Shown here one piece after another: positions 12,180 to 24,359 of a stretch of DNA of 64,000 nt. Each line of letters starts with the position of its first letter. The stretch's first letter is position 1. The notes beneath the pieces were generated by a model. That model saw only the letters and a program-made list of their open reading frames with translations, ran no database searches and was not told where the DNA came from. A program made the position numbers and the translations under genes. This stretch comes from Nyssa sinensis (Eukaryota; Streptophyta; Magnoliopsida; Cornales; Nyssaceae): assembly GCA_008638375.1 (NCBI GenBank), contig CM018041.1:18450554-18514553 (forward strand), read 5' to 3'.

Positions 12180-13348
12180 TGAGGGGGAATCCGCGAGCCA
12201 AAAGCTCACACGGGTGAGTGAAACTTCATTTATGTTTTATGATTTAAAGCATATTCGTTTAGTTTTAAAGGTAGGGTCTGATTTAGTGTAGGAAGAAGTT
12301 TTGTTTGCAAAAAGAATCAGTTTAAAAGGTGTAGAAACGGAGGAGAAAACCCTAGTTGCAGGTTTGAATGATAATTCGGGTTTCATGGATTTTATGTTTA
12401 AAATTTTAATTTAAGTTTGGGAAAATGATCCTCAAAGTTGTAGAAACACATTAAGGTTAAAATCGAGTTAAAATAGTAGAGAAATCGTCACGAAATTATA
12501 AGGGAAACAGTTGGCCAGAGTTACTGTTTGAGCTTATTCGTGAGCTTAGAAAGGTTTAAATGGAAAATAGAGGTTTGATTCATAATCTCCATGACAATGT
12601 GAAGAAAACTGCATTGAAAAAGATTAAAAATATGAACTGAAATGGGTCGCCATCGCCGGAGAAGGCGACGGAACCCTACTGTTGCTTCGCCGAAAAAAAA
12701 AGAATAGAAGAAAAAAAAAAGAGCAACCGCACCATGCGTGGTGTGTGGCGTGAGATGTGTGTGTAATATTTATATAATATATAATATAATGTATACCTAA
12801 TCTCAAGTAAGACAAGAAGCAAGAAAAGCAAAATAAAGAAAAGAAAACAAGAAAGAAAAAGTAAAGAATAGAAAAGTCAAGTAAAGGGGCTAGTTGTGTG
12901 TTGATACGTGTATATGCATATTTAATATATATATATATATGTATATATTATCAAAGAGATGAAAAGAAATGAGAAAAATAAAAAGAAATGAAAAGTCAAG
13001 GAAGTAGGCGCACAGAGATAGAGTACAGCAGGAGATGAAGTGAAAGAAAGGAAAAGAGAAATTAAAAAAATAAAAAAAGCGAAGGGCGGTGCAGGTTTAG
13101 CAGCAAAGAGATTTAAAATATATATTTATATTGTGTGTGTGCTTGTGGCGGTGTAAGAAGGCAGAAAAATATATATTTCATATATGTATGTGTGTAGTGT
13201 GTACGTGGTGTGTGGTGTGTGGTGTGCATGAATAGGTGTGTGTAGGGGGCAGGTTTAGGCGGTGCAACAGGGAAGAAAATATATATTTATGTATGTGTTT
13301 GTTGTACAGCAGTAGTAGCGATGCAGCGTGTGAGGTGTTTAGTGGGCA

Positions 13349-13387
<39 letters not shown>

Positions 13388-14540
13388 GTGTGTGCTTGTG
13401 GCGGTGCAAGAAGGCAGAAAAATATATATTTCATATATGTACGTGTGTAGCGTGTACGTGGTGTGTGGTATGCATGAATAGGTGTGTGTAGGGTACAAAT
13501 TTAGGCGGTGCAACAGGGAAGAAAATATATATTTATGTATGTGTTTGTTGTACAACAGCAGTAGCGGTGCAGTGTGTGAGGTGTTTAGTGGGCATAATAT
13601 CTATATTATATAATGTATACATTATATATGCCAAGTGAAAACAGCAAGAGAAAAAGAGGGAGAGATTGAGAGAGTGCAGCAGAGATATTTATATATAGAT
13701 ACATGTGTGTTGGTAAAGAGCAACTAGAGCTGCTGTTGAGAGAACCGATTGGTTTCCTAAGATAGATTGCAGTAGGAGAAGAATTGGAAAAAAAAATAGA
13801 GAAGAAGATGGTGTTACAACTGAAGCTGCTGAAATGGAAATTTAGAGAGAATAGGGGGCGTTGCAAGGAGCCTGTACAGTTGGTGGTGTTGTTCGGTGTG
13901 GTGGTGTGCAGAGAAGATGACAGTGGTGAGTAGTTTTGGGTGAAGAGGGCCTATTGCAGTAGGAGCTGCTGTTGCAAGACTTGTTGCGGTAGTAGGAACA
14001 GCAGCAGTACTCCAACAATGGAGATTTGGGAGTTATAAGTTTTGAAAACCTGCAGCAAATGTAGCTGCTACAAAAAAAAAAAAAAAAAAACTTGATGCAG
14101 CAGTTGTGGACAGCTTGAATTTGAGGAAGAGGATGGCAGTAGCAACAGGAGGCAAACCAAATGTTGGAGGACCTGATTGAGTTGCTGTGAATAAATTGGA
14201 GAAAGATTTAGGGCTTTCCTTGTGATATTTCTTTAGATGCTTCAAGTGAATATACTAATGGAGCTATGCATTGGACAGCTAGTTCCGATGAAGGATCTAG
14301 TTATTTGTAGGTCATTGTTTCTTTTGATTGAGCAAAAGAGACTTACGAGAAGTGGTTAATGGACCAACTGAGGGTCTATTAGTGTTTGTGGGGTTGCCAA
14401 ATGACGATCTCAATGCCGGTGGAATATTGACTGCAGCCAGGCAGAGGTTGGATTTAATTATTGTCTAGCTAATTTAAATTTAAAATAGAACTTTATGGAA
14501 TTGTGATTATGCTTAGAAATTACGGTTAATTGTGAATTGA
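12180..14540. other. Purine- and GT-rich LTR-derived stretch, no gene
   Basis: This contains a GCCGGAGAAGGCG segment near 12653-12700 that recurs at 17655-17700 in the nested solo LTR, long AG-rich runs, an A18 run near 14072, and the duplication at about 13100-13610. No protein domain is recognised; predicted frames here are low-complexity. The left edge of the LTR remnant ending at 16093 lies somewhere in this stretch but has no clear boundary. Confidence 0.6.
13100..13610. repeat. Tandem duplication of about 250 bp with (TA)n
   Basis: Two adjacent copies share the order: (TA)-rich start, GTGTGTGCTTGTGGCGGTG, a GT-rich block, TTTAGGCGGTGCAACAGGG, TTGTTGTACA, and GTGAGGTGTTTAGTGGGCAT. The second copy starts after a (TA)n tract at 13350-13384. 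The duplication has no coding potential and lies inside LTR-derived DNA. Confidence 0.7.
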
Positions 14541-16093
14541 CCTAAGTAATAAAATAATATTTAATTAAATGATTATTTGAAGGAAAAATTACCAAAATGC
14601 CGTAAGTCCAAAAAGTAGTCTAACGGACTTCGATTAAAATAAAAGAATAGTGGGTTTTTATTATTTCGAGCATTCCGAACTCAACCATGGAGTCTGATTT
14701 ACGAAAAGAGGTTTAGAGAAGTAAGAACCCAAAAAAGTGCAAAATGACCGTTTTTGCCCTTTTTAGCACAGAAGTCCGAATTAAATTCTGCGAAAGCCTA
14801 AATCGACTTTGTTCGATGTTCCGAATTCAATGGTAGAATCTAGTCAAGTAAAAGAGATACCAATAGTAAAGAGACATAAAATTTGATGAATAGCATGAAT
14901 TCATGTAACGATACACTGAGACATAATTTGTAAATCTAAGGAACACCGAAAGGAAAGGGGAAGGCAGTTTGACTATTCTAGATAGATATAGTGAAAGGAT
15001 TGCATCCTCACTGGTTAGTTCGGCTACACAACGAGCACGACTTCCTAGGGTTGAGACAAACCCATCCAGGTATGATATTTTACTAAGTAAGGAATAGGAT
15101 TAAGTTTAGGAATGATTTCCATGTTGATTGAATGAATCATATGTTTACTTGATGTTAAACGATCACATAGGGAATGGTTGCTTTGAAACAAAATCTAGAG
15201 TTGATTGTTTATGTGCTCGTGTGTTCTCTGCTGTTCTTTAGAGTTATGATTTGTTCTATGTGTTAGTGCTGTACATGATTTATGTTCTTTGAGAGTTGTT
15301 AAGATTGTGAATATGTGATTTAAGTACGTGTTTAAATTGATTATGTATAGCATACATACATGTGAAAGAATTTTGGTGATTCAAATATTATTGTTGCTTT
15401 AAGCAGAATACATTATTTAAAGCATGCTCTATGTGTTGGTAAAATGCTTCATTGAAACTACATTATTGCATGGTGGAATTAAGGCATATTGGCATGGTGT
15501 GATTCTTGAAAGCATAGTGTGGGTTAAGCACGTGGTGCTATGCATTATGAAGGTGTAGATCCTGTGGTGAAAAACCTAAAATTGGCCATTGCATTGGTAC
15601 TCATGGATCCACCGGATGCGGTCTGTAAACGAGACATGGGTGTGGCATAGAGTTTGTATGGGTGTGTCACGCATACCGCCTTTGCATTATGTTGATGAAT
15701 TGGATGGAATGCATATTATAAATGTACACTTGCACATGCCACACCTTAATTTTGTTCCTTGCATTAGCATTATGTCATGCCAGCAGTTACGCTGACCAAT
15801 TTATGGGATATCATATTACAAATGACACTCCCGGCACTTGAGATTTGAGGGAGTCTTGCCGAGTGGAGGAGACATGAACTTAGAAGGATTTTTGGCCTTA
15901 GGGCGTATTTTGTGATGTAAGGGCTTAAGCCCAGATGACATGTGAGATGTATTTATAGAAAGTGACTTACATGTATGTGTGTTGAAGGGAATGAATGCAT
16001 ATTTAATTAAATCCATTAAATTGTCCCTTTATTTTCTTTTCTTATTTCATTTCTCACTCACTCCCCGGGTTCATGGAAATTTGGGGCGTGATA
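14540..16093 (+). mobile_element. LTR remnant related to LTR element 1
   Basis: Reverse-complement homology to the 5' part of the element 1 LTR (962 to about 2820) runs through this stretch, including the shared module (15522-15600) and the end TTTGGGGCGTGATA, which matches the LTR end GGCGTGACA with one transition. Orientation is opposite to LTR element 1. No primer site follows the end, so this is a solo or partial LTR; its 5' edge is unresolved. Confidence 0.7.
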
Positions 16094-16511
16094 GGCTTGA
16101 GGTCTTGAAACTACATCATTTGGGTTTAGGGTTTTAAATTTAAAAGGGGAAGGGGTTGTTTGGTTCGAGGCAATTCAAATTAAAATTGGGAAATGGGACC
16201 AGGGATAGCTTATACGTGGATAAGTGGCTTAGCCACTATTTGGTTTACAAAGGGTGAGAAAACAATACACAGGGGTTCCTGCCCCTACGAATCGAACCAA
16301 GGACCAAAGGTAAGGAAGTGAAGTGTGTAACCAAGTTGACAGACAAGCCCGTGTCAAGTAATGCGCACAAAAATATATATATATTATGTAATTAATTAGT
16401 AAAATGAAATAAAAATAAAAAGGGCTGCACCCTATAGGATTCGAAACAGGGACCTAATACATGAAACCCTCAAACCTTATCAATTGGACAGGCAAGCCCG
16501 TATAGTCCAAT

Positions 16512-16552
<41 letters not shown>

Positions 16553-16584
16553 CCTAAATTAATTTAATTAAAATAAATATAGTG
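16094..16584 (+). other. Outer solo LTR segment between insertions
   Basis: AT-rich sequence with a (TA)n run at about 16515-16548 and no gene. It appears to be part of the outer LTR: its AT-rich right edge joins sensibly to 19509 once the insertion bounded by TAGTG is removed. Confidence 0.55.
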
Positions 16585-16989
16585 TGTTATAACATGAAAA
16601 AAAATTTTTTTTTTTTTATTTATTATTATTATTTATTCTTGCAATTGTTAATTGATTAATTAATTATTATTATTATTACTATTATTATCATTATTAAGAA
16701 TGTGATGTGTGTATTGTATGTGTACAATTATGTGTATGCTACATGTGCATGTATATATATATATATTACATGCATAATTAAATTTAGAGAATATATATAT
16801 GTATTTATTTGTGTATATATATATATATATATGTACATAACAGTGCACAGTGTGTGCATGTGTGTGTGGGCCGGTTGTGTGTGTGGGTGTGTGTAGATTG
16901 AGTGTGTTACACTCAATGAGGAGTGGGGGGATGGAGTGTGTGAGTAGAGTTGTGTGTGGCAGTGGGGTTGCCAGAGAGTGGGTCGGATT

Positions 16990-16991
<2 letters not shown>

Positions 16992-17041
<50 letters not shown>
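16992..17041 (+). repeat. (GA)n microsatellite
   Basis: About 24 perfect GA units, followed by further purine-rich DNA to about 17130. It lies in the promoter-proximal part of the nested solo LTR, where GA/CT tracts are common in plant LTRs. Confidence 0.95.
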
Positions 17042-17043
<2 letters not shown>

Positions 17044-17662
17044 TAGAGGAATGAGGGTGTGTCTCGGGTGAGAAGAAAAGAGAAGGAAAGAAAGAGAAAG
17101 AAGAGAGAAACAGAGAGGGAGAGAGGGTTCTAGACTGTGAAGAAGGAGAGGAGGCTCGAGGAGGAACCAGAAAGGTGGAGGTGGGCACGGCTAGAGAGAG
17201 AAACGGCCAAGAAAATTGTAAGTGGTTCCTTCTGTTTCAATTTTTTTTAAAGCTTTTCAATTGATTTGAACTATAGGAACTTAGAGAGCATGATGTAGGG
17301 ATCATTTTGCAAGAAGAATGAGAATGAATGGTTGAGAAACTAGGGAGAAATCCCTAGTTGCAAGTCTCGGCCATGGAGGTTGAACCTCAACATTTCATGT
17401 GTAAAACTTCCCTTAAACGATCCTAAATTAACCCTATGAAGTGCAGAAAGAGAATGGAGAAAGAAAGAATGAAAAACAGTAGAAAAATATACAAGAAATT
17501 GGAATTTTTCAGTTGGCCGGAGATTCGGCCATGAGCCTTTGAGCTCTATTTCGTGGAGATGGGGACGGTTTGAGGGGAAGTGGAGGTTGGATATGGAGCC
17601 TACACGAAAAACCCTAGAGAATGGCATTTAAAAAAGGGGGAAAACTCATCGGAGGCCGGTCG

Positions 17663-17684
17663 CCGGCGCCGGAGAAGGCGCCGG
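17663..17684. repeat. GC-rich inverted repeat
   Basis: Arms CCGGCGCC and GGCGCCGG with a 6-base spacer. A diverged version is present near 12653-12672 in the outer LTR. It stands out against the AT-rich surroundings; function unknown. Confidence 0.7.
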
Positions 17685-19513
17685 AACCCTACCGCTGCTT
17701 CGCCGGAGAATCGGGGAAGAAGGTAGGGGTGTCGGGTCGGGTCTCGGGTCGGATCCGGGTCTGGTTCGGGTGGGTACGGGTTGCCCCTGCCACGTGTCAA
17801 CCGTTGTTTTAAATTAAATGAATTTGAACCTTTTTAAAATTTAAACCTTTAGATTTGAACCTTTTGAATTTGAACCTTAACCTGAACTTTCAGAAATTAC
17901 GAATTGACCCCCCAACTGTTAGAAATTACACTTTGACCCACCTGATTAAATTATTAATAAAATATTAATTAAATTAATTAATTAATTATTTAATTAAATT
18001 AATTTAATTAATTAAATATTCAAAAACATCCCGGAGTCCAAATGAGACAAGTCATTAGTGTATTTTGACTATCTCGACTATTCCGAGACCAATGGTGAGG
18101 TCCGTTTTACGAGACGGGGTCCCGAAAAAAATAAAAGACCCGTAGTAACCCTTAAAATTACCAAAATGCCCCTAGATTGAAACACAGTCAAACGAACTCC
18201 GAATTAGGTAAACAAATAGTGGAATTTTATTATCTCGAACATTCCGGGCTCAACCGTGGAGTCCGATTTGTGAAAAGAGGTCACGAAATGTAAGGACACG
18301 TGTGAAGTGCAAAATGACTGTTTTGCCCTTTTCAACCCAGGTGTCCGAATTGAGTTCTACGAGAACCTAGACTTACTTTCTTAAACGTTCTGAAACCAAT
18401 GGTAGAGTTTAATTTAGCAGAATAGAAACCTATGAATTTAAAGACATAAAATTTGATGAATAGCATACATTCAAACAACAATGGACTGAGTTGTAATTTC
18501 TACTTTTAGGGACACTGACAGGACAGGAGGAGGCGATCTGATCTCCTACATTTTTATCCACCGGTTCAGTTACATATAGTTCACGATCTTCTAGGGTTGA
18601 TACCAACCCATCAGGTATGGTGTTTTGCTAGTGTTAGAAATGAAGTTAAGTTAGGAATATTTGTGAATGACTGAATGTCGTATGTGTTTATCTGTAACGT
18701 GTTTACTGTTTATTTGGAATTGGTTGTTCACATGCTTACATGTTACTTGTACCTTATGAATATTTAGTGAATGATGAATGTGACTCACGACATGTGTATA
18801 TGTTGATTTTACGAGATGCGATTGCATGTGGAATCAGTTAGGTGATTTATATATTATTGTCTCGAGCATGCTATATTGTGGAAACCATGTATCATTGAGA
18901 TTGCATTGGCATATTGGCATATGATGAATCCTTTGAGAACATGGCGTGGGTAAGCACGTGGTGCTTTGCATTATGAGGGTGTAGATCCTGTGGTGAAAAA
19001 CCCAAAATTTGGCCATTGCATTGGTACTCCGTAGCCATCGGGGAGTACCCGTAAACGAGACATGGGTGTGGCATAGAGTTGTGCATGGGTGTGTCACGCA
19101 TACTATTCATATATACTACTGCGATGCTTAAATGTCATTTAGAAATAAATGTACACTTTGCACATGCCACGCCTTAGCTTTATTTATGGCATTAGCACTT
19201 CATCATACCAGCAGTTGAGCTGACCCATTCGTGGGCAACATTTTTCAGATGAGGACCCCCCAGCTGCTTGAGACCCAGTGATGCTTTGATAAGGGAAAAC
19301 ACTTGTTATATTTTGTCCATGAGACTTGTATATTGAAATGTAAGGGCTTAAGCCCGAATGACTCCTGAACGATGTATCTTATGTTATTTTGTGTATGGAT
19401 GATGATGGACGCATGTTTATTGAATTTAATTACTTTTGTCCTTTTATTTATTTTACTTTCTGTCTCGTTACTCGCGCCCCGGGTTCGTGGGAAATTCGGG
19501 GCGTGACATAGTG

Positions 19514-21017
19514 AAATAATGCGAAGTCTAATTTAAGTGAATAAATAGTGTATTTTGACTATCTTGGACATTCTGATTCCAATGGTGAGATCCGTTTTGC
19601 AAGACGGGGCTCCAAAAAATAAAGACTCATAAAAATACTAAAATGACCAAAATACCACTATTGCTACCCGAACTCGAATGTAATTCCGCGAAAGCCTAAA
19701 CCGACTTTTTTCAGCATTCCGGACTCAATAGTAGAGTCTAAATTAGTGATAGAGATACTTATAATAGCAAGGCATAAAATTTGATGAATAGCATTAATTC
19801 TGAGACGAATCTATTAATATACAGGGAACTTAAAGGAAAGGGCAAACTCACGGAATACTGATATAGGACTGCACTTAGAGTAAGTAAATCGCTTTCTCTT
19901 CCATGTGGTATCTCCAAGCCAAGTTTATTCTATTTACCGCCAACCTTGTACTCTTGAACATACCTGATATTATTGTTTTCCACAATGTGATATTGTTCTA
20001 TATTGTGGACATTGATTGATTGCTATATCATTGTTATCATGCTACACCATGCCTTTAAAGGCCTACTGTTATGTTTTCGCTATATATATGATATTCCATT
20101 TCTATACTCTTATGGAATCACTTATGATCATAACATGTTTATGTATACCGGATTTGTGCTCAGTCATAATATCCATCTGATACTTTCTGATACACTAAAG
20201 ACCTACGGGTCAAGTCCGTGAACGGACATATGACAATTCACTAGATTTTATTGGGGGATATGCCGGGCCCCAAAAGACCGAGGGTGTGCTAAGCCCTGAT
20301 ACAAAATAAATGCATCTCTTATATGATTGTTTTGACTACGACTATTGAGTTACGCTATCCCTTATGATTATCTTGTATTGAGAGACATTTCCTTATTGAT
20401 TTGATTATGATCAGTTTATTGTGGCAGTACATTCTTGTTGTTATATTATCATTGAGAGTTCCATGTTGATATTATATCCATTACTCCTGATTGTACATTG
20501 TGACCCATTGTTCATTGGCCATTATGGTAATTGTTCTCATTGGCTATCACAACATCTCTTTTCTTATGATTGGCTATCATTTTCTCATTCATGGATTCAT
20601 ATTCTTTTATGATCACCAATACTAGTGTCGGAGATCTGTATTTACTTGCTGAGCTTTTGTAGCTCATTCCAGCTTACTTACCACTTTTCAAGTAGTGACG
20701 CTGCAAGACCTCAGTAGGAGTCTAAGAGCGTAGGAGGACATTTTTGAGGAATGTATCAGTTTATGTTTAGTTCTCTCATGTATTCACCACCCACGAGTAG
20801 TGGTTATGTTAGTTTTGTATTAACAGTTGTAAACCATATTATATATTGAAAGGACTTCCGCTGATTTTATTATTGACAAGACTTTTGCTTATTATTATTT
20901 TAAATTTTTAGTACATTGCATATTAGTACTATGATACAGGAATGGAAAAAATAGGGACGGCCTTAGGGTCAACTCCGCGATGCGAGATCCGCATAGGGTG
21001 GGTTTCGAGTCGTGACA
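19514..21017 (+). other. 3' part of the outer solo LTR
   Basis: This continues the outer LTR after the nested insertion. It holds a block resembling the middle of the other LTRs (19530-19830), then family-specific sequence with a gypsy-LTR-like segment (GCTGAGCTTTTGTAGCTC near 20650) and the end GTCGTGACA. Short open frames at 20003-20612 are AT-biased and show no domain. Confidence 0.6.
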
Positions 21018-21190
21018 AAATATTCGGATTGAAGAGCCATGACTGCCATGTCCTTTTACAATGACTTTTTTCGGTTGTAATACATGGATATCTCACCGAT
21101 GAGTTAGGCTGCTTCTTTAGAGAATTAAGTGCCAAGACGTTGAAGTTGGAAGTACTGAAAAAGATCAAAAGGGACGTTGTCGTGATCCTC
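21018..21190 (+). pseudogene. CACTA A transposase, DUF4218 fragment
   Basis: Matches the DUF4218 start in copy B (LKSHDCHVLLQRL, with decay) and runs to the equivalent of KLERDVVVILY. Frame damage occurs around 21060-21090. The homology stops at 21190, where LTR element 3 begins. The rest of the gene is not seen to the right, so it was probably lost in the deletion that also truncated element 3. Confidence 0.85.
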
Positions 21191-24032
21191 TATCACACCC
21201 CGAATTTCCACAAACTCGGGGAGTGAGTGAAATGAAATAAGAAAAGTAAATGAAAAGTCATAAGATGGATTTAATTGATTTTTCATTCACTTCCCCATGT
21301 TTCCCCAAAATTTGAAATGAAGACTTGCCATTTGACTTAACCAAAATGGTCTCCGAATGTCACTCAAACATTCTTCCCAATCAATAGTCGAGATAGTCTA
21401 AGTCATGTCCCAAAAAGGGTCTCTAAAGTAGCCCACAAAATATCTCTAAATATGCCTTGGAATGATGGTCCAAATGGGCCCCCAAATGTCCTAAGAGATA
21501 GGCCAAGAATAGATCAAAAAGTCTACTAAAAATTGGTTCAAGTAACTGGCCAAACATGGCCTTGAAATATGACTAAAATTTGTCCAAAAAAAAAATGCAC
21601 AACATGGCTTGGTATGATGGCCAAAAGAGGCCAAAAAGGGGCCCAATAGGTGTTGTCGAACATAAGATCAAATGGCCTTTAAATGACCTTGAAAGGTAGG
21701 TTATGGCATGGCATGGCATGACATGCCTTGGGCAGCAACTGCATAGCAAACAAGGCAACAAGGCGCACACAGGGGCAGGCTGGGCGAGCAGGTGCGCACG
21801 TGAGACAAGCGCCAGGGCACGGCGTGGGGCGAAGGCACGAGCACGGCTACGGGCTAGACTGTTCTGTTTTTCTGTATTTTTATTGTAGCAACAGAGAGTG
21901 ATTTTTCTATTTTTCTACAAGTTTACTGTAGCGGCAGAGGCTAAATTTCTTTGTCCAACAGCCAATTTTCTCTGTTTTCTAATTTTTTTTCCCAAGTTTT
22001 GAAGGCTACTTTTTTCCCATTTTTAGCCCACTCCTTCAAGGTTTCTAACCTCCTCTTTTTGACACCTTTCCCACCTATTCAAAGGGTGTTTTACACATCT
22101 AACAAATCCTTTAATTTTTCAAAATTTCAACATAGCCCCCTTTGTTTTCTAAGTCTTTTTCCCACCTAATATTCATAATGCTTTATATAAATAAGGATTT
22201 ATACATTCCATCCTCATTTGATGGCCACAATCTCATGAAAATTAAATATACATCATTTAATTATACAATCCATCATACATACGCATTAACTTGAACTTAA
22301 AGGTCACTAACTTCATATTTATTACAATTATAGGGTCTTACCCGTAGTATTCGTAATATATAAGTTTTTCACAATAGAATATACATGTCTTAAGGCCTAT
22401 GCCCTTATGCATACAAAATATACCCTATGGGCCAAATATCCTCCATGGTCCACCTCCCCTCCATCCTTCAAGACTTCATCAAGTCTTCAAGTACGGGAGC
22501 CTCATATGTAATATGATATCCCACGAGGGGTCAACTCAACTACTGGTATGACATAATGCTAATGCAAGGAACAAGATTTAAGGCGTGGCATGTGCAAGTG
22601 CACATTTATAATCTATTTGCATTCCAATTCATCAATACAATGCAATGGCAATATGCGTGACAAACTCATGCAAACTCTATGCCACACCCATGTCTCACTT
22701 CACGGTCCTTCCCCGTTGGCATGCAAGTACCAATGTATGTCTCGTTTCACGGTCCGGACCCCGTTGGTTTACGAGTACCAATGGCCAGTTTTGGGTTTTT
22801 TATCACAAGATCTGCACCCTCATAATGCATAGCACCAAAGTGCTCAACTCACGCCATGTTTCCAAGGATTCACACTATGCCAACATGCCTTGATTTTTCT
22901 ATGCAATTCCAATGAAGTATTTCATCAAACACATGGTATATGTACTTAAAGCAACTTTAACTTTTATATCACAAAACTTTGTCTACATGAACCTAACATG
23001 TAATTCAATCAATTTCACATATAAACATATTACACATTCACAAACTTAACAATTTCTCAAAGATCATAAAATACATAAAGTATTTACACATAGAATAAAT
23101 CATAACTCTCAAACCACAATAGTTTCTCTACATGAACATAAGCTAGAATGTAATAAATCAAACATATAAACAAGTTACATGTTCATCACTTTGACAAATT
23201 CTCAAAGAACACATAGGTACACAAACTACCAACTCTAGGTTTTCAAAGAAACTACCAACTAAATGACTTTCTAACAGTAAGTAAATATATAAATCATTCA
23301 ATCAACTTATAAAACACTCCTAAACTTAATTCTATTCCTTACTTAGCAACATATCATATCTAAAACGGTTTTTCTCAACCCTAGGGAGTTTTGTTCTCTA
23401 TGAATCCAAAACAATTAGTGAGAATATAGCCCTTGACGTGGGGAACAACTTCCTAGAAGGAAGTCTTGTGAAAATCCAAGCCTAGAAGTGTGTTTTGGAA
23501 GCTTGAAGATTTGAAAACCTAGGTTTTCTCTTCATTTTTCTCCCATGTGCGGTTGCTGCTGCTTCTCCATACCATTTCTCTCATTTTTTACACTAAGTGT
23601 TGTATTTATAGTCAAGGGGCAAAGGGAGAAAAATGACCATTTTGCCCTCAATGAGTTTGGGACCCCGTTACACTACAACCCATCCCGAAACGCCTCAATT
23701 CGAAATTTTGCTTTAGCCAAAGTTCCTAAAATTATTTTAAATGAAAATTTTCAAAAAAACTTTATTTTTTCTTGCGGCCGGTTCCACCCGGGCCACCTGA
23801 GCTGCCCTTTTGGTCTAATTTTTTAAACTATTTCTAATTAAGCTCAAATTAGTACAGGATGTGTGTTTTAACATTCTAAGCATATTTATCTTCTATGGCA
23901 TACTCAAGTTATTCTTTGAAATACGACTTATGCCTAATGATGTATGTATAGCACTCTACCGGCAAACAGTGTATGAATAATGCCCTACCGGCAAAAACAA
24001 AAAAAAAATTCCTGATTTTTCAGATCTCTACA
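21191..24032 (-). repeat. LTR element 3, 3' LTR (complete copy)
   Basis: The LTR is 2,842 bp, starting TATCACACCCC (a decayed TGTCA-type end) and ending ATCTCTACA. It contains the module shared with the other LTRs at 22773-22848. Open frames in it (for example 21951-22169) follow LTR sequence, show no domain and recur in the other LTR. Confidence 0.88.
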
Positions 24033-24045
24033 TCCTTCCCCCCTT
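24033..24045 (-). other. Polypurine tract of LTR element 3
   Basis: On the minus strand it reads AAGGGGGGAAGGA followed at once by the LTR start TGTAGAGATC. It is nearly the same tract as in LTR element 1. Confidence 0.8.
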
Positions 24046-24207
24046 AAATAAATTTTGTCCCAAAATTTTGAAATGTGCCACTAAGAATAAACAGCTCCGG
24101 ATCCCTAGTAAGATATTGTCTGCTTTGGGCTTTCGACCCTCACGAATTTGTTCTTGGCTAGGCTTTTGCCCACCAAAAGGCCTCTCATCATAAGAAACAT
24201 TACCCTA

Positions 24208-24354
24208 CACTTCAAGATCAACCCAATCGAGCACATGTGAAATGTCAGGCTCATACTTCCTCAACATCGATACATGAAAGACATCATGAACCCCAAATAA
24301 CTGTGGCGATAATGCCAACTGATAGGCCACTTCTCCAATACCTCTTCCAATCAA
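24208..24354 (-). pseudogene. Gypsy integrase C-terminal remnant
   Basis: Translation on the minus strand gives IGEVAYQLALSPQLF followed by VHDVFHVSMLRKYEP. This is the hallmark sequence just after the integrase core in plant Ty3/gypsy chromoviruses (family form: GEVAYRLALPP...VHNVFHVSMLRKY). It sits about 160 bp inside the purine tract, the position expected for the end of pol. Nothing upstream (gag, protease, RT, RNase H, integrase core) is recognisable, so the pol gene has been almost wholly replaced or deleted. Downstream, toward the purine tract, the frame decays. Confidence 0.85.
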
Positions 24355-24359
24355 GATCT

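Larger units (their letters stand above)
16585..19508 (+). mobile_element. Nested solo LTR with TAGTG duplication
   Basis: It starts TGTTATAACATG and ends TCGGGGCGTGACA, flanked by perfect TAGTG pentamers (16580-16584 and 19509-19513). The length is 2,924 bp. Its 3' half carries the module shared with the other LTRs (18946-19029) and the CCCCGGGTTCGTGG end block seen in element 1. It includes a (GA)n tract, a GC-rich inverted repeat and a TA-rich stretch. No internal coding region is present, so it is a solo LTR inserted into an older LTR. Confidence 0.85.
11373..21017 (+). mobile_element. Solo LTR (outer), with nested insertions
   Basis: It starts TGTAATATCCCGACC and ends TCGAGTCGTGACA inside CACTA A. 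The flanking pentamers CAATA (11368-11372) and AAATA (21018-21022) differ at one base, as expected for an old target duplication. No primer site, purine tract or coding domain is seen between the ends, so this looks like a solo LTR swollen by later insertions (16585-19508 and an LTR remnant ending at 16093). Its own parts include a TATA-like CTCTATAAATAG near 12061 and a distal part at 19509-21017. The + orientation follows from the TG...CA ends and the TATA box. Confidence 0.75.
305..21190 (+). mobile_element. CACTA (En/Spm) copy A, broken by three insertions
   Basis: Three segments (about 305-961, 9638-11372 and 21018-21190) are collinear with the transposase gene of CACTA copy B at 57.4-59.95 kb on the opposite strand. 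They become contiguous when the intervening LTR-type insertions are removed. The segments cover the leader, the N-terminal transposase-associated region, the TNP2 core and part of DUF4218. Neither terminal repeat is visible: the 5' end lies outside or has decayed, and the element is not picked up again after the third insertion. Numerous stops and small indels show that it is dead and older than copy B. Confidence 0.85.

Noticed and set aside
13146..13160. Left edge of the LTR remnant that ends at 16093
   Set aside because: GGCGG followed by TGTAAG only partly matches GGCTT after 16093, and the local duplication makes any edge ambiguous.
17621..17812. GC-rich 63-residue frame as a small gene
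   Set aside because: It sits within a solo LTR and its core recurs, frame-broken, near 12650.
20003..20612. Two hydrophobic-looking open frames
   Set aside because: AT-biased LTR sequence with no motif, and no related frame in the other LTRs.
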